From positions 1 through 64,000 of the forward strand of contig NZ_JAOEFD010000008.1 in assembly GCF_025420485.1 (NCBI RefSeq): a stretch of 64,000 bases of DNA. Reading direction: 5' to 3'. This DNA is from Nesterenkonia marinintestina (GTDB lineage Bacteria; Actinomycetota; Actinomycetes; Actinomycetales; Micrococcaceae). A program made the position numbers and the translations under genes. The stretch's first letter is position 1; every line of letters begins with the position of its first letter. Of this stretch, positions 41,518-51,562 are shown one piece after another. The notes under the pieces are model-generated. The model searched no databases, was not told the origin of the DNA, and saw nothing but the letters and a program-made list of their open reading frames with translations.

Positions 41518-42831
41518 GTGGACACCCTGACGCTCGTGATCATCGTGGGTCTGCTGGGCCTGATGCTCGGCATGGCCTGCATGTACGCGTTCCGCGTCAG
41601 CGAGCGTGAGAGGGCCGCAGGGATCGACGTCGACGAGCCCGCCATCCCGGCCGGCGCGGCCGAGGTCCTGGCGTCGCTCGGGCTGGCGTACATCGTGGTC
41701 GACACCGTCGACGGCGTCGTGCGGGCGAACCCGGCGGCCTACGCCTTCGGCCTGGTGCGCGGGCACACCCTGATCCACCGCGAGCTGCTGGAGCTGACCC
41801 GCCGGGTGCGGGCCGACGGCGTCATCATCGACCGAGACTTCCAGCTGCCCCGCGGCCTGCAGGAGGACACCAGCATCGTGGTCCACCTGCGGGTGGCCCC
41901 GCTGGGCGACGAGTACATCCTGCTGCTGGCCGACGACCGCACCGATCTGACCCGCACCGAAGCCGTCCGGCACGACTTCGTGGCCAACGTCTCCCACGAG
42001 CTGAAGACCCCGGTCGGGGCGATCTCTCTGCTCACCGAGACCATCGAGGACGCCGCGGACGACGAGGAGGCCGTCCGACGGTTCGCCCCGCGCCTGCGCA
42101 AGGAGTCCCAGCGTCTGGCCTCATTGGTGCAGGACATCATCGAACTCTCCCGCGTGCAGGGGAAGAACGTGGTCCACGCAGGTGAGCCCACCGATCTCAA
42201 CGACGTCATCCATGAAGCGGTGGACCGTGCGCGGCTGCCCGCCGAGGCCAAGCACATCGAGCTGAGGGTCGGCGGGACCCTGCCCCGTCCGGTCCACGGC
42301 GACCACGACCAGCTGACCATGGCGTTCCGGAATCTGGTGGACAACGCCGTGCGCTACTCCCCGGAGCACACGCGGGTCGGGGTGGGCCTCAGCTCCCGCG
42401 GGGGAGTGGCGCAGGTGACCATCACCGACCAGGGGATCGGCATCGCGCCGGAGAACCGCGAGCGGGTCTTCGAGCGGTTCTTCCGCGTCGACTCCGCCAG
42501 GTCCCGCCAGACCGGGGGCACCGGGCTGGGGCTGAGCATCGTCAAGCATGTCATCACCAACCATGGCGGTGAGGTCCAGCTCTGGTCGCAGGTCGGCCGC
42601 GGATCCACCTTCACCGTACGACTGCCGGAGATCGACGAGTCCGTCGTGGCCACCACCGCCGACGGACTGCTCGACCTCCGCGACCTCGACGGCTCCGAGC
42701 CGGTGCGTCAGGCCCGGGACATGCGTGAGGCGCGTGAGACCCGCGAGACCGCCGGCGCCGGTGAGTCCGGCGGCGCCCAGACCCGTCGCAATCCCGAACG
42801 ACGTCATACCCCTGAAGGAGGACACGCGTGA
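41518..42831 (+). CDS. senX3: Sensor histidine kinase SenX3 (PhoR-like)
   Basis: A 437-residue membrane kinase. A single N-terminal membrane helix (about 4-24), a PAS-like region (about 45-145), then FVANVSHELKTP with phospho-His160, N-box FRNLVDNAVRYSP and ATP-binding DQGIGIAPENRERVFERFFRVD and GGTGLGLSIVKHV. The C-terminal tail has an Arg/Glu/Thr-rich repeat. Responds to phosphate through PhoU/Pst. TAGAGT (41505-41510) is 7 nt before GTG 41518, so the start is set there; a GTG at 41509 would overlap the -10. Confidence 0.93.
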   Translation: MDTLTLVIIVGLLGLMLGMACMYAFRVSERERAAGIDVDEPAIPAGAAEVLASLGLAYIVVDTVDGVVRANPAAYAFGLVRGHTLIHRELLELTRRVRADGVIIDRDFQLPRGLQEDTSIVVHLRVAPLGDEYILLLADDRTDLTRTEAVRHDFVANVSHELKTPVGAISLLTETIEDAADDEEAVRRFAPRLRKESQRLASLVQDIIELSRVQGKNVVHAGEPTDLNDVIHEAVDRARLPAEAKHIELRVGGTLPRPVHGDHDQLTMAFRNLVDNAVRYSPEHTRVGVGLSSRGGVAQVTITDQGIGIAPENRERVFERFFRVDSARSRQTGGTGLGLSIVKHVITNHGGEVQLWSQVGRGSTFTVRLPEIDESVVATTADGLLDLRDLDGSEPVRQARDMREARETRETAGAGESGGAQTRRNPERRHTPEGGHA

Positions 42832-43508
42832 CCAGGATCCTGCTCGTCGAGGACGAGGCCTCATTCTCCGAGGCGCTGTCATACACGTTGGAGAAGGAGG
42901 GGTATGAGGTCGCTGTGGCCGAGGACGGCTTCACCGCGGTCGAACTCTTCGACGCACACGGTGCCGACCTGGTGCTGCTGGACCTGATGCTGCCGGGCCA
43001 GCCCGGCACAGAGGTCTGCCGCCAGATCCGTCAGCGCTCGACAGTGCCGGTGATCATGCTCACCGCCAAGGACTCGGAGATCGACAAGGTCGTCGGACTC
43101 GAGCTCGGCGCCGACGACTACGTCACCAAGCCCTACTCCTCGCGGGAGCTGCTGGCCCGGGTCCGTGCGGTGCTGCGCCGCGGCGGCGACGCCGAGCCGC
43201 TCGACGACACGTCGGTGGCGGCCGGCCCGGTCCGCATGGACGTGGAGCGGCACACCGTCGAAGTCGGCGGCGACGCCGTGGCCCTGCCGCTGAAGGAGTT
43301 CGAGCTCCTGGAGATGCTGCTGCGCAATGCCGGACGGGTGCTCACCCGCGGGCAGCTCATCGACAGGGTCTGGGGGACCGACTACGTCGGAGACACCAAG
43401 ACCCTGGACGTCCACGTCAAGCGCCTGCGCGCCAAGATCGAGCCCGACCCCTCGCGTCCCCAGCACCTGGTCACCGTCCGCGGCCTCGGCTACAAGTTCG
43501 AAGGCTGA
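42828..43508 (+). CDS. regX3: Response regulator RegX3 (PhoP-like)
   Basis: 226 residues: receiver domain with phospho-acceptor Asp52 (LVLLDLMLPG), acidic pocket VEDE and Lys in VTKPYS, then an OmpR/PhoB winged helix (about 130-226, LKEFELLEMLLRNAGRVLTRGQLIDRVWG...). Regulates phosphate-starvation genes, probably through the PHO box upstream. Its GTG overlaps the senX3 stop as GTGA. Confidence 0.95.
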   Translation: MTRILLVEDEASFSEALSYTLEKEGYEVAVAEDGFTAVELFDAHGADLVLLDLMLPGQPGTEVCRQIRQRSTVPVIMLTAKDSEIDKVVGLELGADDYVTKPYSSRELLARVRAVLRRGGDAEPLDDTSVAAGPVRMDVERHTVEVGGDAVALPLKEFELLEMLLRNAGRVLTRGQLIDRVWGTDYVGDTKTLDVHVKRLRAKIEPDPSRPQHLVTVRGLGYKFEG

Positions 43509-43601
43509 GCCGGCGGACGCCTCCGCTAGACTCGCTGAGGATCGTCCTCACCCCCTACGGAGCGCCGTGGGTCCCGCCCGCGGCAGATGAAGGAGTCAGG
43601 T

Positions 43602-45281
43602 GTGACCTCGGAGCACGAGTCCGCTCAGAACCCGGCCGACGCCCCGTCGACGCAGGACGCCCATGGGCGGCGCCCGATCCGTCGCGCTCTGATCTCCGTC
43701 TATGACAAGACGGGCCTCGAGGACCTCGCGAGGGGTCTGCACGAGCACGACGTCGAGCTCGTCTCCACCGGCTCGACCGCACGCCGCATCGCCGAGGCCG
43801 GGCTGCCGGTGACCGAGGTGGCCGAGGTCACCGGCTTCGCCGAGTGCCTCGACGGGCGGGTCAAGACCCTCCACCCGCGCATCCACGCCGGGATACTGGC
43901 CGACCGACGGCGTGGGGACCACACCGCCCAGCTCGAAGAGCTGGAGATCGAGCCCTTCGACCTGGTGGTGTGCAACCTCTACCCCTTCGCCGACACCGTC
44001 GCCTCCGGCGCCTCGGAGGACGAGATCGTCGAACAGATCGACATCGGCGGACCCTCCATGGTGCGTGCCGCGGCGAAGAACCACGCGGCCGTGGCCGTGG
44101 TCGTCGATCCGCTGCGCTACGCCGAGGTGGTCTCCGCCGCCGGGCGCGGCGGATTCCCACTGAGCACCCGGCGTCGGCTGGCCGCCCTGGCCTTCGCCCA
44201 CACCGCGTCCTACGACACCGCGGTCGCACGCTGGACGACCCAGCAGTTCGACGACGACTTCGACGCCGCCGCCGTCCCCGAGACCACCCACAGCGGCGGG
44301 GAGCGTCCGGTGCAGTTCCCCAAGTTCGCCGGCCTGGCGCTGCAGCGGGTCTCCGCACTGCGCTACGGGGAGAACTCCCACCAGCCTGCGGCGCTCTACG
44401 CCGAGCAGCAGGCCTCCCCGGGGGTCGCCCAGGCCGAGACGCTGCACGGCAGGGCCATGAGCTACAACAACTACGTCGACGCCGACGCCGCGGTCCGCAC
44501 GGCCTTCGACTTCGCCGAGCCGGCGGTGGCCGTCATCAAGCACGCCAACCCGTGCGGTGTGGCCGTCGGCGCAGACGTCGCCGAGGCCCACCGCCGCGCC
44601 CACGCCTGCGACCCGCTCTCAGCCTTCGGCGGGGTGGTCGCGGCCAACCGCGCGATCTCCGCCGAGGCCGCGACCGCGATCGCGGAGATCTTCACCGAGG
44701 TCGTCGTGGCGCCCGACTTCGAGCCCGAGGCCCTGAAGATCCTCACGCAGAAGAAGAACATCCGCCTCCTGCGCCTCCCGGAGGGCCACCGTCGGGACCG
44801 GGTCGAGTACCGGCAGGTCTCCGGAGGGATGCTGCTGCAGGGGTCCGACGCCCTCGACGCCGCCGGTGACGATCCGGCCCGGTGGCGTCTGGCGGCCGGC
44901 CCGGCCGCCGACGAGTCGACGTTCGCCGATCTCGCCTTCGCCTGGCGGGCGGTGCGCGCGGTGAAGTCCAATGCGATCCTGCTCGCCCGCGACGGCGCCA
45001 GCGTCGGCATCGGCATGGGTCAGGTCAACCGATTGGACTCCTGCCGCCTGGCCGTGGAGCGGGCGGACACGCTCGGCGACGGCGTGGCGCGGGCCCGGGG
45101 GTCGGTGGCCGCCTCGGACGCGTTCTTCCCCTTCGCCGACGGACTGCAGAGCCTCATCGCCGCCGGTGTGCGGGCCGTGGTCCAGCCGGGCGGCTCCCAG
45201 CGCGACGAGGAGGTCGTCGCCGCGGCGGAGGAGGCCGGTCTCACCATGTACTTCACCGGAGTCCGTCACTTCTTCCACTGA
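43602..45281 (+). CDS. purH: Bifunctional purine biosynthesis protein PurH
   Basis: Catalyses the last two steps of IMP synthesis. N-terminal IMP cyclohydrolase (about 25-170; [20 protein letters not shown]), C-terminal AICAR transformylase with the catalytic Lys/His region [17 protein letters not shown] is 6 nt before GTG 43602, so I prefer this start (559 residues) over the ATG at 43587. Monocistronic by appearance; no PRPP-related riboswitch seen upstream. Confidence 0.95.
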   Translation: MTSEHESAQNPADAPSTQDAHGRRPIRRALISVYDKTGLEDLARGLHEHDVELVSTGSTARRIAEAGLPVTEVAEVTGFAECLDGRVKTLHPRIHAGILADRRRGDHTAQLEELEIEPFDLVVCNLYPFADTVASGASEDEIVEQIDIGGPSMVRAAAKNHAAVAVVVDPLRYAEVVSAAGRGGFPLSTRRRLAALAFAHTASYDTAVARWTTQQFDDDFDAAAVPETTHSGGERPVQFPKFAGLALQRVSALRYGENSHQPAALYAEQQASPGVAQAETLHGRAMSYNNYVDADAAVRTAFDFAEPAVAVIKHANPCGVAVGADVAEAHRRAHACDPLSAFGGVVAANRAISAEAATAIAEIFTEVVVAPDFEPEALKILTQKKNIRLLRLPEGHRRDRVEYRQVSGGMLLQGSDALDAAGDDPARWRLAAGPAADESTFADLAFAWRAVRAVKSNAILLARDGASVGIGMGQVNRLDSCRLAVERADTLGDGVARARGSVAASDAFFPFADGLQSLIAAGVRAVVQPGGSQRDEEVVAAAEEAGLTMYFTGVRHFFH

Positions 45282-45332
45282 TCCCTTCCGCGCCGCCTCG
45301 GCGGCTCCGACCCGTGAACGGGGTGATGCCTC

Positions 45333-46667
45333 ATGTCGGTCAGGCTCGATGAGCTCGCCGAGATGATCCGCGACGAGAAGATCGCCGAGCTGCGCGCCGA
45401 GCTGCTGGAGATGCCCGTCGGGGAGGTCGTCGACTTCCTCGAACGGCTCGGCGTGCAGGACCGTGCGGTCACCTTCCGCCTGCTCCCCAAGGACGTCGCC
45501 GTCGAGGCGTTCGACATGCTGGACCAGGCCCTGCAGTCGGAGATCATCGACGGCCTGAAGGACGCCGACGTCGCGCACTTCTTCGACTCGCTCGAGCCCG
45601 ACGACCGTGTCCGTCTGATGGACGAGATGCCGGCCTCCGTCGCGCGGAAGATGATGCGTGAGCTGTCCCCGCGCGAGCGCAGCCTGACCAACATCGTCCT
45701 GGGCTACCCCTCCGGCACCATCGGCCGTCAGATGAGTCCGGAGTTCGTGGCGATCCCCGAGCACTGGAAGGTCGAGCAGGCGATGGAGAAGATCCGTCGC
45801 GCCGGCGACGACGCCGAGACGCTGTACACCCTGCCGGTGGTCGACCGTCAGCGGCTTCTCAAGGGTGTGGTCTCGCTGCGCTCGCTCATCTCGGCGCCCG
45901 CCGACGCCCAGGTCATCGATCTCATCGCGGACGCGGACTCGGTGGACGCCGACCACGACGCCGAGGACGCGGCCCGCCTCTGCGCGGACCGCAAGCACCT
46001 GGCGATGCCGGTCACCGACAAGGAGCACCGCGTCGTCGGGATCTTCACCGTCGACGACGCCCTGGACATCCTCGAGCGCGCGGAGTCGGAGGACGCGGCG
46101 CGTCAGGGCGGTGCCGAGCCGCTGCACCGCCCGTACCTGTCGACCCCGGTGCTGACGATCATGCGTTCGCGCATCGTCTGGCTCTTCGTCCTGGCCATCG
46201 GCGCCACCCTGACCGTCCAGGTGCTCGACACCTTCGAGGAGACCCTCGAGTCGGTCATCGTCCTGAGCCTCTTCGTGCCCCTGCTCATCGGCACCGGAGG
46301 CAACACCGGCAACCAGGCGGCCACGACGATCACCCGCGCGCTGGCCCTGGGCGACGTCACCCCGCGGGACGTGGTGAAGGTGCTGTGGCGGGAGTTCCGC
46401 GTCGGCATCACCCTCGGATCCTGCCTCGGGGTCCTCGGGTTCCTCTTCGCCGGGATCATCTACGGGTGGGACGTGGGTTCGGTCATCGGCCTCACCCTGG
46501 TGTCGATCTGTGTGCTCGCGGCCTCGGTGGGCGGCCTCATGCCCCTGGTGGCCAAGAAGCTCGGCGTCGACCCGGCCGTGTTCTCCAACCCGTTCATCGC
46601 CACCTTCGTCGACGCCACCGGTCTGATCGTGTACTTCCTGATCGCCCGCGCGGTGCTCGGCATCTGA
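45333..46667 (+). CDS. mgtE: Magnesium transporter MgtE
   Basis: 444 residues: N-terminal helical superhelix domain (about 1-125), two CBS domains (about 135-255) that sense Mg2+, and a C-terminal five-helix channel domain with GTGGNTGNQAATTITRALALGDV, the MgtE selectivity signature. Forms a homodimeric inner-membrane Mg2+ channel. It follows purH by 51 nt. Confidence 0.95.
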   Translation: MSVRLDELAEMIRDEKIAELRAELLEMPVGEVVDFLERLGVQDRAVTFRLLPKDVAVEAFDMLDQALQSEIIDGLKDADVAHFFDSLEPDDRVRLMDEMPASVARKMMRELSPRERSLTNIVLGYPSGTIGRQMSPEFVAIPEHWKVEQAMEKIRRAGDDAETLYTLPVVDRQRLLKGVVSLRSLISAPADAQVIDLIADADSVDADHDAEDAARLCADRKHLAMPVTDKEHRVVGIFTVDDALDILERAESEDAARQGGAEPLHRPYLSTPVLTIMRSRIVWLFVLAIGATLTVQVLDTFEETLESVIVLSLFVPLLIGTGGNTGNQAATTITRALALGDVTPRDVVKVLWREFRVGITLGSCLGVLGFLFAGIIYGWDVGSVIGLTLVSICVLAASVGGLMPLVAKKLGVDPAVFSNPFIATFVDATGLIVYFLIARAVLGI

Positions 46668-46730
46668 CCTGCACCCGGCCCGCACCTGACCTGACCGGAC
46701 CGCTCCGGTAGATTTGACGCAAGGAAGTCC

Positions 46731-48983
46731 GTGACCGAGACCGAGGGAGTCCACACACCGATGACCACGATCATCTATACCCACACCGACGAGGCCCCGA
46801 TGCTGGCCACCTACTCGTTCAAGCCGATCGTCGAAGCGTTCACCGCCCCGGCCGGCGTCGAGGTCGAGACCCGCGACATCTCCCTGGCCGGGCGGATCGT
46901 CTCCCAGTTCCCGGACCGCCTCACCGAGGAGCAGCGGGAGTCCGACGCGCTGGCCGAGCTGGGCGCGCTGGCGAAGGACCCGCAGGCCAACATCATCAAG
47001 CTGCCGAACATCTCGGCCTCGGTCCCGCAGCTCAAGGCCGCGATCGCCGAGCTGCAGTCCCAGGGCTACGCCCTGCCGGACTACCCGGAGTCGCCGAGCA
47101 CCGAGGAGGAGGAGGACGTCCGGGCCCGCTACGACAAGGTCAAGGGTTCGGCGGTGAATCCGGTCCTGCGTGAGGGCAACTCGGACCGCCGCGCACCGGA
47201 GTCCGTGAAGGCCTATGTGCGCAAGAACCCCCACCGGATGGGGGAGTGGAGCTCCGACTCCCGCACCGACGTCGCCACCATGGGTGAGCACGACTTCGCC
47301 TCGAACGAGCAGTCGGTGGTCATGGAGGGGGAGGAGACGGTCTCGATCCGACTCGTCGGCGCCTCCGGCGAGACCACCGTGCTGAAGGAGTCCATCGCCC
47401 TCGAGGACGGTGAGGTGCTCGACGCCACCTTCATGAGCGCCGAGGCGCTGGACGAGTTCCTCGCCGCGCAGGTCGCACGCGCCAAGGAGGAGGACGTCCT
47501 GTTCTCCGCCCACCTGAAGGCCACCATGATGAAGGTCTCCGACCCGATCATCTTCGGCCACATCGTGCGGGCCTACTTCCCGAACCTGTTCGAGAAGTAC
47601 GGCGACCAGCTGGCCGAAGCCGGTCTGTCGGCCGACGACGGCCTGGCCGGGATCCTCAAGGGGGCGGAGGAGCTGGGCGACGAGGTCCACGACGGGATCG
47701 TCGCCGAGATCCGCCGTGCCCAGGAGGACGGCCCGCGCCTGTCCATGGTCAACTCCCACAAGGGCATCACCGGGCTGCACGTGCCCTCCGACGTGATCAT
47801 CGACGCCTCGATGCCGGCGATGATCCGAAACGGCGGACAGCTCTGGGGTCCCTCCGACGAGGAGGACGACACGCTCGCCGTCATCCCGGACTCCTCCTAC
47901 GCCGGCGTCTACCAGGCCGTCATCGACGACTGCCGGGCCCACGGCGCCTACGATCCGACGACCCTGGGCACGGTGCCCAACGTCGGACTGATGGCCAAGA
48001 AGGCCGAGGAGTACGGCTCCCACGACAAGACCTTCCAGATCCCCGAGGACGGCACCGTGCAGGTCGTCGACTCCTCCGGCACGGTGCTCATGGAGCACCA
48101 GGTCGAGTCCGGTGACATCTGGCGCGCATGCCAGACCAAGGACGAGCCGATCCGCGACTGGGTCAAGCTGGCGGTCTCCCGCGCCCGGGAGACCGGCGCA
48201 CCGGCGGTCTTCTGGCTGGACTCGGAGCGCTCCCACGACGCCAACCTGATCGCCAAGGTCGAGACCTACCTGAAGGACCACGACACCGAGGGGCTGGAGC
48301 TGCTCATCAAGCCCCCGGTGGAGGCGACGAAGCACGCTGTGGAGCGGATGCGCCGCGGCGAGGACACCATCTCGGTGACCGGAAACGTGCTGCGCGACTA
48401 CCTCACCGACCTGTTCCCGATCCTGGAGCTCGGCACCTCGGCGAAGATGCTCTCCATCGTGCCGCTGATCAACGGCGGCGGGCTCTTCGAGACCGGTGCC
48501 GGCGGCTCCGCGCCGAAGCACGTCCAGCAGCTGGTGGAGGAGGACTACCTGCGGTGGGACTCCCTGGGGGAGTTCTTCGCCCTGGTCCCCTCCCTGGAGA
48601 AGTACGCCGAGCAGGCGGAGGCTCCCCGGGCGAAGGTGCTGGCGTCGGCCCTGGACCGCGCGACGGCGACCTTCCTGATGGAGAACCGCTCGCCGGGCCG
48701 GAAGCTGGGCAGCATCGACAATCGCGGCTCGCACTTCTACCTCGCGCTCTACTGGGCGCAGGAGCTGGCCGAGCAGAGCGAGGACGCCGACCTGGCCGAG
48801 GTCTTCGGTCCGGTGTCGAAGGCGCTGACCGACGGTGAGGAGAAGATCGTCGAGGAGCTGCTGGCCGTGCAGGGTCGGTCGGTCGACATCGGCGGCTACT
48901 ACCGTCCCGACGACGCCAAGGCCGCCGAGGTCATGCGTCCCTCGGCGACGCTCAACGCGGTCCTGGAGGACCTCAAGCGCTGA
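46731..48983 (+). CDS. icd: Isocitrate dehydrogenase (NADP), monomeric type
   Basis: TCA-cycle enzyme giving 2-oxoglutarate, NADPH and CO2. 750 residues, the length of the monomeric family and unrelated to the dimeric 400-residue type. Typical motifs include [49 protein letters not shown] and [21 protein letters not shown] start at 46731 with AAGGAA 6-7 nt upstream. A hairpin terminator follows. Confidence 0.97.
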   Translation: MTETEGVHTPMTTIIYTHTDEAPMLATYSFKPIVEAFTAPAGVEVETRDISLAGRIVSQFPDRLTEEQRESDALAELGALAKDPQANIIKLPNISASVPQLKAAIAELQSQGYALPDYPESPSTEEEEDVRARYDKVKGSAVNPVLREGNSDRRAPESVKAYVRKNPHRMGEWSSDSRTDVATMGEHDFASNEQSVVMEGEETVSIRLVGASGETTVLKESIALEDGEVLDATFMSAEALDEFLAAQVARAKEEDVLFSAHLKATMMKVSDPIIFGHIVRAYFPNLFEKYGDQLAEAGLSADDGLAGILKGAEELGDEVHDGIVAEIRRAQEDGPRLSMVNSHKGITGLHVPSDVIIDASMPAMIRNGGQLWGPSDEEDDTLAVIPDSSYAGVYQAVIDDCRAHGAYDPTTLGTVPNVGLMAKKAEEYGSHDKTFQIPEDGTVQVVDSSGTVLMEHQVESGDIWRACQTKDEPIRDWVKLAVSRARETGAPAVFWLDSERSHDANLIAKVETYLKDHDTEGLELLIKPPVEATKHAVERMRRGEDTISVTGNVLRDYLTDLFPILELGTSAKMLSIVPLINGGGLFETGAGGSAPKHVQQLVEEDYLRWDSLGEFFALVPSLEKYAEQAEAPRAKVLASALDRATATFLMENRSPGRKLGSIDNRGSHFYLALYWAQELAEQSEDADLAEVFGPVSKALTDGEEKIVEELLAVQGRSVDIGGYYRPDDAKAAEVMRPSATLNAVLEDLKR

Positions 48984-49004
48984 ACCCCGAGGGCACGCTC
49001 GCCC

Positions 49005-49060
49005 CGCCGCCCCCGCAGGTGTCGTCCACAGTCTCGTGGAGGTCGCCGGCGGGGGCGGCG
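49005..49060 (+). terminator. Terminator after icd
   Basis: Perfect 12-bp stem CGCCGCCCCCGC (49005-49016) and complement (49049-49060), with a smaller pairing inside the 32-nt loop. Confidence 0.75.
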
Positions 49061-49121
49061 GTCTGCGTGGTCTCGTAGGATGGTGGCCAGCTCGAGCCGC
49101 CGAATACGCCACGGAGGAGAT

Positions 49122-50039
49122 ATGACGAACCGCATCCACCTGCTTCCCGACGGGGAGGACAGGCTCGTCGACGGTCTCCTCGCCCAGGGCGCCGAGCTCG
49201 TCGGAGTGGACCAGGACCCCACCGGCATCGTGCTGACCAAGATGTTCGCCGACCTGAACCTCGACGACGTCCTGCGCCGCAACCCCCAGGTCGAATGGGT
49301 GCAGCTGCCCAGCGCCGGGATCGAGGCCTACTCGGCGACGATGGCCGAGCACCCGCAGATCACCTGGACCTCCGCCAAGGGAGCCTACGCGGCCCCGGTG
49401 GGGGAGCACGGACTGGTCCTGACCCTGGCCGCGCTGCGTCACCTCAAGGAGCGCGCCCGGGCCACCAGCTGGGGCGAGGAGGGCGGGATCTCGCTCAACG
49501 GCCTGCGCTGCGTCGTCGTCGGGGCCGGAGGGGTGGCCGCCGAGATCGTGCGGCTCTACAAGGCCTTCGACACCCACGTCACCGTCGTCCGCCGCACCGC
49601 CGCGCCCCTGGAGGACGCCGATGAGACGGTGACCCGGGACCGTCTCGACGAGGTCCTCGACGGTGCCGACGTGCTCGCCCTCGCCGCCGCGGTCACCGAG
49701 GACACCCGGCACATGATCGGGGCCCGACAGCTCGGGCTGCTCAACGAGGGCGCGGTCGTGGCCAACGTCGGCCGCGGAGCCCTGATCGACCAGGACGCGC
49801 TGCTGGAGGCCCTGCGCTCGGGTCGGCTGCGCGGTGCCGGGCTCGACGTCACCACACCGGAGCCCCTGCCCGAGGACAGCCCGCTGTGGGCTCAGGAGAA
49901 CTGCCTGATCACTCCCCACACCGCAGACACCTCGGCGATGGTGATCCCGCTGCTGCGCGAGCGGATCCTCACCAATCACCGGCTTCTCCGCGAGGGGCGC
50001 ACACCGATCGGCATCGCAGACCCGGCCCACGGCTACTGA
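49122..50039 (+). CDS. D-isomer-specific 2-hydroxyacid dehydrogenase
   Basis: A 305-residue NAD(P)-dependent dehydrogenase. Rossmann loop VVGAGGVAAEIVRLYKAF, catalytic Arg in NVGRGALIDQDALLEAL (active-site Arg lies in the AVTEDTRHMIGA stretch), and Glu/His in GLDVTTPEPLPEDSPLW...LITPHTAD. Resembles GhrA-like or phosphoglycerate dehydrogenase-like proteins. Substrate unknown. GGAGGAG precedes the ATG at 49122. Confidence 0.9.
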   Translation: MTNRIHLLPDGEDRLVDGLLAQGAELVGVDQDPTGIVLTKMFADLNLDDVLRRNPQVEWVQLPSAGIEAYSATMAEHPQITWTSAKGAYAAPVGEHGLVLTLAALRHLKERARATSWGEEGGISLNGLRCVVVGAGGVAAEIVRLYKAFDTHVTVVRRTAAPLEDADETVTRDRLDEVLDGADVLALAAAVTEDTRHMIGARQLGLLNEGAVVANVGRGALIDQDALLEALRSGRLRGAGLDVTTPEPLPEDSPLWAQENCLITPHTADTSAMVIPLLRERILTNHRLLREGRTPIGIADPAHGY

Positions 50040-50067
50040 GCCCGGACCGTCGACGAGAGGACACACA

Positions 50068-50601
50068 GTGGCACACATCATCACCGTCCAGGACCGGACG
50101 CCGCGCATCGGTGAGGGGGTGTTCCTCGCCCCGACGGCGTCGATCTCCGGAGACGTGGAGCTCGCCGACGGAGCCTCGGCCTTCTACGGCGTCTCGGCCC
50201 GCGGCGACACCGACGCCATCCGGGTCGGGGCCGGAACCAACCTGCAGGACAACGTCGTCCTCCACGCCGACGAGGGCGTCCCCTGCACCCTGGGCGTCGG
50301 AGTCTCGGTGGGACACGGTGCGGTGGTGCACGGGGCCACCGTCGGTGACGGCTGCCTGATCGGCATGAGCGCCACGGTCATGAACGGCGCCGTCGTCGGG
50401 GAGCAGAGCCTCGTGGCGGCGGGGGCGCTGGTGCTCGAAGGCACTGAGATCCCCCCTCGCTCACTGGTCGCCGGCGTGCCGGCCAAGGTGCGCCGGGAGC
50501 TCACCGAGGAGGAGGTCGAGGGCCTGCGCCGCAACGCCGAGATCTACCACGGACTCCGCGACGCCCACCGTGACGCCCACCGTGACGCGCACCAGGGCTG
50601 A
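50068..50601 (+). CDS. Gamma-carbonic anhydrase-like hexapeptide-repeat protein
   Basis: A 177-residue left-handed beta-helix protein. The three zinc His ligands are His66 (NVVLHAD), His83 and His88 (VGHGAVVHG). Typical PaaY/YrdA family length. Reversible CO2 hydration is possible but the proton-shuttle Glu residues were not verified. The C-terminus is a 12-bp tandem duplication encoding DAHR repeats (50560-50595), absent from most relatives. Follows the dehydrogenase by 28 nt. Confidence 0.87.
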   Translation: MAHIITVQDRTPRIGEGVFLAPTASISGDVELADGASAFYGVSARGDTDAIRVGAGTNLQDNVVLHADEGVPCTLGVGVSVGHGAVVHGATVGDGCLIGMSATVMNGAVVGEQSLVAAGALVLEGTEIPPRSLVAGVPAKVRRELTEEEVEGLRRNAEIYHGLRDAHRDAHRDAHQG

Positions 50602-50603
50602 CC

Positions 50604-51515
50604 GTGGGGACGATGAGGGGCATGCCGGAGCTCGGCCGCGGCGGCGCCGCGGCGGGTGCGGTGCTCCTCGCTCCGGCCGTGCTCAGCGGGTGCGTGGCCC
50701 TGGACGACCCCGTCTACGGCGACGCGGGACCGCCGCGCTGGGGTCCTGAGGACGTTCCCGACCTGGGCACGATGCTCGACGAGGCGGAGGAGGCCATGTC
50801 GGACCGGGAGACCTTCCGGGCCGACGTCGTCGTCGAAGGCGGCGGGGACCTCCAGGAGTGGCAGGATCCCCTGCTGGACGACGCCGCATCGGTGGAGTTC
50901 GCCGTCGCCGGTGCGGTCGACGCCTCGGCCTCCGACTGGAGGGTGTCCGTCGACGACGACGAGGTCGTCGAGGCCCGTGTGGTCGACGGATCGAACTACA
51001 TGAGTCCCTCCACAGTCCTCACGCTGGTCGAGTCCGCTCTGGAGGAGGACCCGCTGACCGACCCCTCCGACGTCGACCTGGGTCAGATCGAGGACGAGCT
51101 CGACGGCCGCTGGGTCCAGGACGTCTTCGTCCGATCGACCTTCGACGGGTTCTCCCTGGAGGGACTCGTCGAGGGGGTCCACGAGGAGCTCGACGGAGAG
51201 GACCCCTCGGAGATCCCCGGGGAGCTGCGGATGACTGCGGGAGGCTACGTCTATGACTACTCCGGCACAGGCTATGACATCAGCTTCGCGGCGCAGGGGG
51301 AGCCGCTGCTGAGCCGAGCCGACTATGATGAGGTCCGACTCGAACTGTCCGGGTGGGACGCGCAGGAGGTCCCCGAGGCTCCGTCGGAGGTCGTCTCCGA
51401 ATGGGAGCTGGAGGAGATCCTGATGCGCGGCGCCGGCGACAGCTTCGGGGACGGTTTCGGCGATGGGGGCGGCGATCCGTGGGGCGACGAAGAGTCTGTC
51501 CCGGCGGGACGCTGA
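50604..51515 (+). CDS. LppX/LprG-like lipoprotein, paralog 1
   Basis: A 303-residue exported lipoprotein, signal peptide with lipobox VLSGC (Cys30), followed by a domain shared by the next three genes: an early amphipathic segment (LDEAEEAMSDRETFRADVVVEG), a central ...DLGQIEDELDGRWVQD motif and a late ELSGWDAQEVPEAPSEVV motif. The pattern resembles the hydrophobic-cavity LppX/LprG family of lipid carriers. This copy has a Gly/Asp-rich C-terminal tail. Starts 2 nt after the preceding stop. Confidence 0.65.
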   Translation: MGTMRGMPELGRGGAAAGAVLLAPAVLSGCVALDDPVYGDAGPPRWGPEDVPDLGTMLDEAEEAMSDRETFRADVVVEGGGDLQEWQDPLLDDAASVEFAVAGAVDASASDWRVSVDDDEVVEARVVDGSNYMSPSTVLTLVESALEEDPLTDPSDVDLGQIEDELDGRWVQDVFVRSTFDGFSLEGLVEGVHEELDGEDPSEIPGELRMTAGGYVYDYSGTGYDISFAAQGEPLLSRADYDEVRLELSGWDAQEVPEAPSEVVSEWELEEILMRGAGDSFGDGFGDGGGDPWGDEESVPAGR

Positions 51516-51562
51516 ATCGTGGGAGGTGCCCACCACCCCACACGGGTCGGGGAGGAGCGACG

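Noticed and set aside
44619-50108. Very long minus-strand open frame of 1829 codons opposite purH, mgtE, icd and the dehydrogenase
   Set aside because: It is antisense to four recognisable genes and has no homology or start-site support. Stop-free antisense frames are expected in GC-rich DNA because the third-position G/C bias removes stops.
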